Part shown: positions 54,954 to 64,000 of the stretch, piece by piece | How positions within the stretch are numbered: the first letter of the stretch is position 1 | Layout of the letters: each line of letters opens with the position of its first letter | Source: Venturia oleaginea | Taxonomy: Eukaryota; Ascomycota; Dothideomycetes; Venturiales; Venturiaceae | Reading direction: 5' to 3' | NCBI GenBank assembly: GCA_013176395.1 | Contig: JABMLP010000011.1 | Location: 1,674,001 to 1,738,000, forward strand | DNA: 64,000 nt | Program-made: the position numbers and the translations under genes | The notes under the pieces: model-generated | What the model saw: the letters and a program-made list of their open reading frames with translations, nothing else | Told to the model about the DNA's origin: nothing | Database searches by the model: none

Positions 54954-55594
54954 GTGACTAGCTTTTTGGGTGCGCTTGATGTGGCGGGAGAGGGCTTCCG
55001 TGGGTATGCTATGTACCACAACTTCCGACTGCCACAAAAGGTCCATGGCCGCAATACCTATATTACCTTCTGCTGCATCCGAAATATGTTGTCCACTTCA
55101 ATATCTCCTGGATATGTTGATAACGCCCTGGTCTATGCTGATCAGGTCATCGCAGGTCAGCAAGCAGCAGGGAGATTTCATGAGGTGGGTGGATATCTTA
55201 AGAAACATGAAATTCTCTTCTCGATGGGCCGGTGGGATGAAGTAGAAAAGTCTGCAACGGGGATGCTAGAATGGGAAAGATCAGGAAGCTTGGCACATCT
55301 GAATATCCTCACAGACTTGGGAAGAGCGCTGCTAGGCAACAAAAAGTTGGTCGAAGATGAGAATGCGGTCGAAGAAGGGCTTGGTGTTGCAGAGGAATTC
55401 TGGGAAGGGAGCATGGAAATGATATTCTGGGTGATGATGTTGGCACTGTGTAAGTAGAAACTAGGGGAAAAGGAATGTGCTGTATCACTGTACCAAAGAG
55501 CTTGCGTATTTTTAGACAGCCAGTTGAAGAATAAGCCGCTCTATGTTGCATGGGATGAAGTTCGAAGGCTGGAGAAATCACTATTTGGTTAGTA
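54954..55594 (+). pseudogene. Truncated helical-repeat (TPR-like) gene with in-frame TAG
   Basis: The ORF reads SPGYVDNALVYADQVIAGQQ, FHEVGGYLKKHEILFSMGRW and LNILTDLGRALLGNKKLVED, with helix pairs like TPR repeats, and stops at TAG (55455-55457) after MMLALCK. The same frame continues without a break for 45 codons (KLGEKECAVSLYQRACVFLD, then LYVAWDEVRRLEKSLFG) to a proper stop at 55592-55594. A CAG-to-TAG change would explain it. The N-terminus is also probably missing. Splicing out the TAG is not supported by good sites. Family unknown. Confidence 0.6.
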
Positions 55595-56030
55595 GCTACG
55601 CTGATTGAGGAAAGGAATTTTATAACGTCCCCTTTGCGAAATATAAATGCATCACCTTGCCAGCTTACACCTTTCTTGCATCACGCGAGCCGCATCTGGA
55701 AAACGGTCTTGGTACTCGAGATCATATGAGTAAAGCTCTGGTAATCGTAAACAAACATCTTGCTAGAAATTTAGCAACATCGCTCTCAATTTCAAAATGT
55801 TGTTTCGAAGTACATCAGTTTGTTCTTGGTAGACAGAACCGAAAGCCCTCACTTCGTCTTTCTTCTCCATATTCACATCCAATCATCATATTCCACATCT
55901 CTGCTTCACGGCTCCCGTCACAACTTCCACCTTCCAACTTCAAGCATCCTAGACCAGAGGGGCTTTAGCTACATTACTATCCATCACAAATCTCTTGCCC
56001 ATCTAAGAAACCTCAGATTACCCCTATAAT
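55595..56030. other. Intergenic
   Basis: No gene. A word near 55760-55785 (TTGCTAGAAATTTAGCAACATCGC) resembles the GATCGATATCGC repeat's inner flank but is weak. Confidence 0.35.
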
Positions 56031-57230
56031 CTACGCCGTCCCCTCAACATCCTCCATCTTCTCCACAACATTCCTGAGTAAAATCTCCGTCTCGACATCG
56101 ATAAACCCATTTACATTACCAAAACCATCGATGTTGACGAAGCCATCCACCTCACTGAATCAGTCCGCTAATTCTCCGAACGTTTCCTTCTACGATGTCC
56201 ACTGAGTAATTGAATATTTCTTACCTTCTCTCTTATAGTGATTATAAGTTACTCTCCCGCAGATTTCCGGGTAAGTAGATATAGACGGAACCCATTCTTC
56301 CAAATTCTCCTTCCGCGTCCTTCTATTCTTCGTCGGGATGAGAGCCTGTTGCATGCAAACAAAAAAAGTTCTGTTCTACATCGCAGAAACCGGCGGAAGC
56401 GAGATAGGCATGGGAACCAGAAAAGTTTGTCCACTGTTCAACTTCACCGTGGTCTGGTCCCATTTCTGATGAACAATTAGCAAGAACTACATATATCTCC
56501 TCGATGTATATAACATACGTCTCGTCCACTCCCGAAGTTCATATCGTAACCACGGTAGATCCGGCCACGATGCTTCAAATCCTTCACGAGCTCGAGTACT
56601 CTTTGCATTGGCATCTCCTTAGATTCAAGTTGTCCTGCTTACCTGAAGATTAACTTCCATAACTCCCTTTGGAAATCTTCGAGGGCTCTATCCTCGTTAT
56701 CGATGGGCTTGCCAGTTGCTAAATCCAGTACTTTCTTGGTTGCTTGTTCGCAAGATACGGTGCTATCTGGAGGCAGATATGTGATGAGAATTTTGAAGAG
56801 GGTGTATTCGTATTCTTTAGCACGATAACTTATTTGGGCTTTGAAATTGAGCGGGTTTTCGATTGTGGTGTCGGGTTTGCAGTAAGAGTCGTATCGAGTG
56901 AAGTTAACGGCGCCCTCGCCGCTGGATGAAGACCAACATCGGCTTGGAAGTCTAGAGGATTCTCCATTTTTGTTTCCCCCGAATGACTTGGCCTAAGTGT
57001 CTGATTCAATAAAGTCAAGAAGTGAAGTCACTATAAAACGGGGAAGATTGAAATCATTTCAAGGAGTCATGTCTCGCGTTGTCAAGAATACAATCTTGTA
57101 TCGGCGTGGACATACCATTTGGACACTCTCAATCGGATGGGAAGACTCGCTTTGACATTGAGAAGTTCCTTCAGGCCGGCACAAGGCTGACAAAAGCAAT
57201 AGCCATGCTCAAATATACGCACCATGTGAC
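56031..57230 (-). pseudogene. Decayed multi-exon gene of unknown function
   Basis: Minus-strand coding-like pieces with fungal introns. A hydrophobic start near 57218 (MAIAFVSLVPA) resembles a signal peptide but shifts frame. PEGTSQCQSESSHPIESVQM ends at a GTATGT donor and joins in phase to AKSFGGNKNGESSR after a TTAG acceptor. Then come GEGAVNFTRYDSYCKPDTTI and FKAQISYRAKEYEYTLFKIL, ending at GTAAGC. MPMQRVLELVKDLKHRGRIY ends before a 52-nt intron (GTATGT...CATCAG), followed by KWDQTTVKLNSGQTFLVPMP with an in-frame TAG after VSAM. The last exon is SEVDGFVNIDGFGNVNGFID to EDVEGTA at 56031. It looks like a secreted protein gene that has decayed. Family unknown. Confidence 0.5.
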
Positions 57231-58014
57231 AAAATACTCCGACAGCTCCGCAGAATCTTCATGGGCTTTAACCTGGGCTCCTTCAGATCCTTAGCCAAAA
57301 AGGTTCAAACAAGCAAGGCAAACGCTATGCCCACCGAGGTATCGAATGGTTGCTCGGACGTCTTCTTAGCTCTAGTGAATAGAACCCCGTGGGTACCAAT
57401 TTGTGATCAAGGCTGACGTAGAATAGAACAAATGGTGACCTAATGAAAGAAGTATATCGCAGGAGAGAGTCGCGCCCATAGTGGTTGGAGCAAGCCATTG
57501 GATGTTTTGCGATGGAGCTATAATTGGAGTCCGTGTAGGATTCCAACGATGGAAACAAAAAAGAGCGAGACTGGTTCTGGCCGCAAGGCGTTTGGTGCTC
57601 GATTTACGAGAAATCGCGGGGCCATTTATACCTATCAAGACATGAGGAAGTGGGCGTAGGCGATGAAACGAACCATGACATTACCGGAATGCTTATAAGC
57701 TGATTTTCACGCATCTGGATTCGTGATTATACGTGGTTGATTTTTCGGCGCACTTATCTGCTTTCTCTTACTTTATTCCATCCTCTTTCCGAGATGGTCT
57801 CGGTTCATAGAGTACCTTGTACTCCGATGAGTATTCCTCTCCGCTATTGCGTTAAGCAGCGTTCTTCTCCTGGTAGGTGCAGCTTATCTTGCATCGTCGT
57901 TGATCGATGCCGCTGCGACCTCCTTCTCCGCGTTAAAGCGGTCTTGACTTCTTGCATGCAGATCCAGTTGAAGGATGCATGATCTTGTTGAATCTTCTCA
58001 TCTCTTGACCTCAC
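57231..58014. other. Intergenic, no gene seen
   Basis: About 780 bp. The minus-strand ORF 57638-57372 has no features. The region next to 58014 should hold the CAF16 terminator. Confidence 0.4.
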
Positions 58015-58930
58015 TCATCCCGTCTTCTTGCCCTCGTGTCCATATCCACCGATTCCCTCCATGGACTCATATGTTCTGCCCTCTCCCGCTCTTCCATTCC
58101 TAGGTCCTCTTTCAACCAAATCCTCTTGTAACCATGTCAACACCAGTTCACCTAATCTGCTGTTGCCCGTCTGTCCAACCTGTCCAGCCTCCACATTGAA
58201 ATCCTTCATGCTGCCCCATTTCTTGACCTTGCCTAGGCTCATGTGTACCAAATGTGTCGGCCATTCCGCAAGGTTGTCCAGGATATGCGTCGCATAAACT
58301 ATCGTGCACTCCCGACTCTCGGTCTCTTTCTTCAAGAATGCCAAAAAGTTGGAGCGTGAAAGCAGATCAAGATCAACCGTAATCTCATCCAGCAGCAACA
58401 CCCTCCACGGCCTCAATAGTCCCATAGCAAGCTGCACTCTTCTCCTCTCTCCGTCCGAAACTGCATGCATGCGCCAATTGACGTCAATATCCAGAATCTG
58501 CACCAGCTCGTCTCTTCTTTCGGAGTAGAAGTTGCCGCCAACGGAAGCGAGGAGTTCAATAACACCCATATCCGTGCGAACGATGGGGTTAAGGACCCAT
58601 TCAAGACCGAGGTATGTGACGCCTTCGAGGCCATCTTTGAAGGGATCGACATTTGCTACGAGGACGGTGCCGGCGGGGGACATGCGTTTTCCGGAGAGGA
58701 GGCGAAGGAGGGTTGTTTTGCCGGCGCCGTTTGCTGTGTACATAGTTAGCATACATATACTCTCCTATACCTAAAGATTGCGAGGGAAGTGAGTAGTTAC
58801 CTCCAATCAGCAACGCTCTGCTCCCCGGTGGCAGATCAAGCGTAACATCTCTCAGTCCACTCGATCCATCTGGAAAGGCATAACTCAAACTCTTGGTCTC
58901 AATGGTGGGTGGTGCTTGTTCTTTCGCCAT
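58015..58930 (-). CDS. CAF16: Soluble ABC ATPase, Caf16 type
   Basis: Two exons, 58930-58801 and 58733-58015, giving 282 aa (yeast Caf16 is 289). The 67-nt intron (GTAACT...GCTAAC...ACACAG) splits the Walker A motif; splicing restores [19 protein letters not shown] (residues 43-51 bind ATP). The ABC signature is [19 protein letters not shown], and Walker B is [18 protein letters not shown], followed by [18 protein letters not shown] (H-loop). No membrane segments, as expected for a soluble ABCI-like ATPase that in yeast associates with the Ccr4-Not complex. Start at [20 protein letters not shown]; the ATG at 58990 would add 20 residues. Divergent from MOD5. Confidence 0.92.
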
Positions 58931-59164
58931 TTTTCTGGTATTCGTAGTATCGTGTTGAGGCTTCGAGCCTTCGTGGCGGGGTGTTTTCACATTATATAGT
59001 CGATGATGCCGTGATATCGGATTTGGCTCGAAGTTGTCAAAGGGCGCAACAAGGTTTCCTGCTCCGGCTTGTGAAGATTCTTCAACTGCCGCACCCTCAC
59101 GATATTCGCCTCGAACAACTCCCCGAGTTAGATGAGCACATTCGGCAGGGTTTGGACGAGAAAT
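58931..59164. promoter_or_regulatory. Divergent promoter, CAF16 / MOD5
   Basis: 234 bp between the two start codons, so promoter elements must be shared or overlap. A TATATAG word lies at 58993-58999. No other motif assigned. Confidence 0.5.
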
Positions 59165-60588
59165 ATGGTGTCGCTGGCTGTGAAGCCGCCGAAGAGGTTG
59201 CCGTTGATTGCAGTTGTGGGTGCGACGGGGACAGGAAAATCACAGGTGCGCGTCTACGTTATTTCCAAGGCATCAACTGACGAGATAGATAGCTTGCTGT
59301 CGAAATTGCAACTCAATTTACTGGAGAAATCATCAATGGCGACGCGATGCAGTTGTACGAAGGACTCCCCATCATCACGAACAAAATGCCCGAGACCGAA
59401 CGAAATGGAATCCCACATCATCTTCTCGGTTGTATTGGGCTCGATCAACCGACTTGGACGGTAGGTCAGTTCGTGACTAAAGCTCGTGAGACCATCGATG
59501 AGATTCGAGCGAGAGGAAGACTTCCAATATTAGTTGGCGGTACTCATTATTATGAACAAGCACTGCTGTTCCAAGATCAAATCATGGAGCAAACCGAGAG
59601 TTCTCATAGAGAGACACTTCCAATTCTACAAGAAACGAATCAAGTCATGCTGGCTAAACTCAGAGAGTTGGATCCAGTGATTGCGGACAGATGGCATCCC
59701 AATGACAGACGAAAGATACAGCGATCTTTGGAGATATGCCTAAAGGCTGGAAAGCCTGCTTCACAGGTATATTCAGAGCAGAAGAAGTCCAAGGGAGGGC
59801 CTCTCAAAACGAACAAGGAGGTTGGTTCAGATGTCTCTCACCAGGACTCGTCTTCTCTGATCGAGCCGACCCTAATCCTATGGGTACACGCAGCAGCACA
59901 CAAGCTCAAAGATCGCCTGGACTCGAGAGTAATCGATATGGTCAAATGCGGACTGCTGGAAGAGGTCAAAACTTTGGAGAAATTTCTCCTCGAACACGAA
60001 GCCAATGGGGAAATGGTCGATCGCACTCGCGGCATCTGGGTCTCCATCGGGTACAAAGAGTTCGAGCAGTATCAAGATGCGTTGAGGTCTGGGACTGTCT
60101 CAGAGACCGACCTCAAAAAGCTAAAACAGCTCGGTATCGAACGAACACAAGCAGCTACACGCCGATATTCCAAACAACAAGTCCGCTGGATCAGAATCAA
60201 ACTTCTCAATACTCTTCAAGACGCTGGGGCGTTGAATACAACCTTCCTCCTTGATGGTTCGGATATCGAAGAATGGCACAAGAGAGTGGCTGAACCTGGG
60301 TTAGAGCTCGCCCGCAAGTTCCTAGCTGGTGAAGATTTGCCCGATCCAATGTCATTGTCCGAAGCAGCAAAGCAAATGCTTGAACCAAAGTCTGAGGATC
60401 TAAGCCAACGACCGGATCTGTGGGAAAAGAAGGTGTGCGAAGCTTGCGGAGGACTGGTTTGTGTCACTTCAGCGACTTGGGAAACGCATTTGAAAAGCAA
60501 GGGGCATAAGAGGAATACTACAAGCCGAAAAGCACGAGAGGATCCACTGAAGAAAAGGAAGAGCGAAGTATTTGTTGCGCCAGGGTAA
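59165..60588 (+). CDS. MOD5: tRNA dimethylallyltransferase (Mod5/MiaA)
   Basis: Two exons, 59165-59245 and 59293-60588, giving 458 aa; the intron is 47 nt (GTGCGC...GATAG). Mod5 transfers a dimethylallyl group to A37 of certain tRNAs in cytosol, mitochondria and nucleus. The P-loop VVGATGTGKS spans residues 17-26, completed by QLAVEIATQF across the splice. Then GEIINGDAMQLYEGLPIITN, PHHLLGCIGLDQPTWTVGQF, LPILVGGTHYYEQALLF, DRRKIQRSLEICLKAGKPAS and ATRRYSKQQVRWIRIKLL follow. The C-terminal zinc finger is CEACGGLVCVTSATWETHLK with SKGHKR, as in eukaryotic members. An in-frame ATG at 59132 (MSTFGRVWTRN) could serve as a mitochondrial start, as known for yeast Mod5's dual starts; that is inference. 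Confidence 0.95.
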
Positions 60589-61085
60589 CACTTCCAGTCC
60601 AAGGATCCCTGCATTTGAAAACGAAACGTCTCGCCAGTCTTGTGGATTTCGAAGCCCTTAGACGAATCGAGACCCTGAACCGGGGACTAGGCCAAAATGG
60701 GAAAATTGTATAGAGAGCTCAACGCTGATCACGGAATTCTCCTCTCTCACACAAAATTACCGCATCGAGAATCGCCGACTTGGATTTCCAAATGTACGGT
60801 CTTTTGCCCCGGAGATTATTGGTCAGCGACAACGCTTACATGATTGGCCTCTCAACTCAACATCTACAGGGGAATGAGAAAAGACCCACAAAGGTCTCAA
60901 GGCTCCAGCTGCAAGGCGGTGCGTCAGCAGTAATCTGAGGTCTCGCAACTCACCCCACCAAGCTCAACAAATCTTTCGAGCTTCCCGCATTTGACACAAA
61001 CAATCACATCTTTCACGGTAACATTTCTCACAACACATTCTCGCCCACCAAATTCTTCATCTTATCTAAACTCACAACCGCAACA
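60589..61085. other. Intergenic, promoter of the DJ-1-like gene
   Basis: About 500 bp with no gene. The CT/AC-rich 100 bp before 61086 is a typical fungal leader. Confidence 0.45.
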
Positions 61086-61852
61086 ATGGCACCACCAAAG
61101 CGCGCCCTTATCGCAGTCACCTCCGCAAAAGCAGTCCTCTATGATGGCCAAGTAGCCGGTCTTTTTGTCATCCAAGCCCTCCATCCCTACAACGTCTTCA
61201 AAGCCGCCGGTTTCAACGTCGACTTCGTCAGCGAGACCGGCAGCTATGTCCCCGATTGGCTGAGTCTCCAAGCCGATTTTTTGAAGGGCGAGGACAGAAC
61301 CACTTGGGAGGACCGCGACTCAGAATTCAGAGCGAAGCTCGATGACCTACTCAGACCGGCTGATCTGACCCCATCGAAGTATGGTATTTTCTTTGCCAGT
61401 GCTGGACATGCTAGTTTGATCGATTATCCGACTGCTAAGGGCTTGCAGGAGATTGCTAGCGAGATGTATAAGGAGGGTGCGATTATCGCGGCTGTGTGAG
61501 TACACTCCTTTCCCATCGCTCATTATCATGACTTATTATTTGTAGGTGCCACGGCGGAGCCATCTTCCCGGGTATTATCGACCCCTCCACCAAGAGATCC
61601 ATCATCGAAAGCAAGAAGGTTACTGGCTTTACAACCAAGGGCGAAGAAGATCTAGGATATATTGGGAAGATTAAGGAGTGGGGCGCTGCTACTATTGAGT
61701 CTTCGGTAACTGCTTTAGGCGCTACGTACGTGAGCCCTCTAAATCCGTGGGACGTATTCACCATTACCGATGGAAGAGTTGTGACGGGAGCGACCACTTT
61801 GAGTGCTGGGCGCACTGCCGAAGCTTGCTTGAAGGCATTTCAGTGGTTGTAG
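61086..61852 (+). CDS. DJ-1/PfpI family protein, Hsp31-like
   Basis: Two exons, 61086-61495 and 61546-61852, giving 238 aa; the intron GTGAGTACAC...ATGACTTA...TTGTAG is 50 nt. Motifs are KRALIAVTSAKAVLYDGQVA, GLFVIQALHPYNVFKAAGFN, VDFVSETGSYVPDWLSL, KYGIFFASAGHASLIDYPTA and, across the splice, AAVCHGGAIFPGI with the reactive Cys138 followed by His139. It then reads VTGFTTKGEEDLGYIGKIKE, a helix, VSPLNPWDVFTITDGRVVTG and ACLKAFQWL. Hsp31-type proteins act as glyoxalase III or protein-repair/chaperone enzymes under carbonyl and oxidative stress. Choosing the second of two overlapping GTGTGAG donors keeps the frame. Confidence 0.92.
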
Positions 61853-63065
61853 ATGGAAAAATGGCTCCTTGGAATGGAAAAATAGACGGATATCCTTGGG
61901 CTGTTGGCGACTTGCCGCATATACGTGAGCAAATGGTAATCATGTGGCCCTCACTAATCATTCTTCCGTTTGTTCACAGATCTGGGCCTATATAAGATTT
62001 CGTTTAGCTCGGACTTCAATGGACTCAGCGAAAAGTCTGTGACATCTCAACGTGTTATGGATGGTCGTCAACAGACCTTCTCCCTAAGCTTCGTTACAAA
62101 TACCAGAACAGCCACATCAATCATGATCTAATGAGTCATTACATACATGCACTATTTCACGCTTCATAAAGCAACCGGTGATGACATCCACCACCGATCT
62201 TCCGAATCCCAAAGTCAGATTCTGCGTTGTGTGCCTTGGATATTCGGCAGACGAGATATGGACTGTCATTTACCAAGTAGGCTCAGTTATTCTCAAGAAT
62301 GGGTGTCTACAATAGCATAACGACACCATAGTTTCCAGTTTCGAAGACCAATGTATGATCGTTGAAGAATAGACAACCTGAGAAATAGTCCCTTTTATCA
62401 GAGAGAGACGATGTCACGAGGGTATGTCGGGTGTATAAAATTACGCGGCAAGTTTAACTACAAATACTCGGTGTGTAGAATACTTGCTAACAATAAAATC
62501 CCAGATAGGTGGGGCAAACCCGGATCCTTTCTCCAATTTATCAGATTTTCGGTGTTATAATTGAACAAGACCCGCGATATCTTGTATCTCAAGCATCGTA
62601 GACTCTCTACGAAACGCTATCATGGTCCACTGTCCCACTCATTGCGAGGGAGAAGACTTTTCCACTTTTAGAGTTTCTCAACCGGGACAATGAACAATGA
62701 GGATTATGGATAAAATGGGACTTTGCTAATGCAGATTATTCCTGTTGCTCTAGATGAATCTTGACGCGCACCATGCTTTTTTTTCAGATTAGATAGATTT
62801 GATATGTGACGAGCCCTCTTCTTCGTTTTCACGCCCGACCACATACTTTGACCGGGTTGCTAGCGTTCTTGTTGTGAGGCCAGAAAACTGGGTAAATACT
62901 AGGCTTTATATATACCAAACACGCTAAAATCGAGACCCGTCAACCCCTCTGAACGCTTCTTGCAGGCGGCTAGACCAGGGCGGAAGAAATCGAGGTATAT
63001 TCTTCCACTATTTATTCGCGAATAGCCGATATCAACTTTTTTCTCATATCCCGAGACAGGGTATA
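61853..63065. other. Intergenic, no gene seen
   Basis: About 1.2 kb, AT-rich, without convincing ORFs. The 3' part just before the MITE has no repeats I can see. Confidence 0.45.
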
Positions 63066-63399
63066 ACGTATTCCACCACCGAGCCGGCCACACCACCAAG
63101 CCGGCCACTTTTCCTTGGCACAGCCCTTATCCTCTTCAACACGCAATGTCTCAACAACGCAACGCGATAGCCGTTCAAGAAGAAGGCAGAATTGATCTCG
63201 CTCTTCAGGCCTATACCTCTGGCCAATTTCAAAGCCTGGGCACAATGCGCGAAGGTGTAAAAAGGATATTGAGATATCTTCTGAATCAGATAGCAGCACG
63301 ACAGACTTGGAATCTATTGTTGATAGCGATAAAATTGAAGAGGCGTAATATGAGTTGGTCGTGCCAAGGAAAAGTGGCCGGCTCGATGGTGGAATACGT
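63066..63399 (+). mobile_element. 334-bp pogo/Fot MITE
   Basis: The tips are ACGTATTCC (left) and its reverse complement (right), with TA on both sides (63064-63065 and 63400-63401). The left terminus has two tandem 17-bp units (CACCACCGAGCCGGCCA, CACCACCAAGCCGGCCA); the right has one. Inside, a start codon opens MSQQRNAIAVQEEGRIDLAL, clearly the transposase N-terminus seen in copy B. It runs directly into RYLLNQIAARQT, the transposase C-terminal region. So this MITE is an internal-deletion derivative that kept both ends of the gene. Confidence 0.85.
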
Positions 63400-64000
63400 T
63401 ATCGTATATTAGATTAGTGTTGAACAGTGGCATGCCAGTCCTTGATACCTCAGGCATAGTGCACGTGATAGATGCCAAGGAATGCATTGACATGCATATA
63501 TATGCATGCAGATGCTACGGTGTACTTAACCTCCTCAGTCAACACAGTCAAGTCACAGGGTGACACTCGTTCTGTTCATCGGCTCCTATCGTTAAGTTCG
63601 TGTTGAATCTACTTCCGAATAACTCTGTTTTGCTCGTTCAGCGTAACAATTAGTTAGTGTATTTCTTGTTGCTCGGAATTTGTGAGCTATATTTGACAAT
63701 ACTAGCTAGAAGTCTAATCTAGACTTAGTTGTCTATTTTGTTCGTCTAGTTGGTCGTATTGTTGTGAGTCTCTATACGGTTTATCTAGAATCAAAATTTA
63801 TCTTCTAGTTATTTAGATTCGTTTTCATACTCAAGCCCTTGATTTCTTTTCTTTCATCTTCGTTAACGTTTCATTCTCGTTGCTAATACCTAGATTACTA
63901 GGTCCTTTCAGGTCTCTCTCGATTATCAAATCATACCAGATTCTATTCCCTCAGCTTCAACCTGAGCTATTCTCTCTCCGCAAGCACCCATCTTCTGGCA
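63400..64000. other. Window edge, T-rich non-coding
   Basis: No ORF. T-rich with many TCTAG and TAGTT words; possibly a long 5' leader or repeat continuing beyond the window. Confidence 0.3.

Noticed and set aside
1..64000. Secondary-metabolite gene cluster
   Set aside because: No polyketide synthase, NRPS, terpene cyclase or clustered oxidases; genes are mostly housekeeping.
1..64000. tRNA, rRNA or CRISPR features
   Set aside because: No convincing tRNA arms or rRNA sequence found by eye, and no regularly spaced repeat array. A tRNA scan could overturn this.

Overview
This is a nuclear segment of a filamentous ascomycete (Pezizomycotina; Leotiomycetes is my guess from general feel, not from a search). 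Genes are dense and sit on both strands. They carry short introns, mostly 45-100 nt, with GT...(CTAAC/CTGAC-like)...AG signals. The intact gene set is typical of the group: Bystin/Enp1, Imp1, Spt21/Ams2, Arp2, a Cyp8/PPIL2-type cyclophilin, Lig4, a mitochondrial IF3, Caf16 and Mod5. I re-joined exons by hand and checked that reading phase closes in every intact multi-exon model.

Layout. 1-5 kb: a small RD-rich protein gene, a duplicated coding-like fragment and one decayed gene. 5-10 kb: BYSTIN/ENP1, a GH127-type (DUF1680) glycosidase and a small membrane protein. 10-13.5 kb: non-coding, with a small hairpin repeat and a degenerate three-copy repeat. 13.5-17 kb: an aminoglycoside-phosphotransferase-fold protein, an effector-like cysteine-rich secreted protein with no ATG, and an internally deleted pogo/Fot transposon. 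17-26 kb: IMP1, a broken F-box-like gene and the large SPT21/AMS2-like regulator with a split GATA finger. 26-31.4 kb: ARP2, with a 3.56-kb inverted pair of degenerate pogo/Fot elements in its upstream flank. 31.5-41 kb: acid-ceramidase-like and DUF202 proteins, two decayed fragments sharing a VDLTGD motif, a SET/MYND protein and the U-box cyclophilin. 41-48.5 kb: small hypothetical genes, a SURNod19-like secreted protein, a decayed locus and mitochondrial IF3. 48.7-54.7 kb: LIG4 and an F-box/LRR-like gene. 55-57.3 kb: two pseudogenes. 58-62 kb: CAF16, MOD5 and a DJ-1/Hsp31-like gene. 63.1 kb: a 334-bp MITE of the same transposon superfamily.

The genes do not form one pathway; no biosynthetic cluster is visible. 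The notable structure is the contrast between intact housekeeping genes, some in tight divergent pairs (CAF16/MOD5, LIG4/IF3), and the spaces between them, which hold decaying genes and four pogo/Fot copies at different stages of decay. The best candidates for something undescribed are the palindromic transposon pair, whose centre-proximal arms look identical while the outer arms have diverged; the tandem 17-bp repeats inside the transposon termini; a small dispersed hairpin family built on GATCGATATCGC; and the secreted cysteine-rich gene that seems to have lost its ATG next to a transposon.
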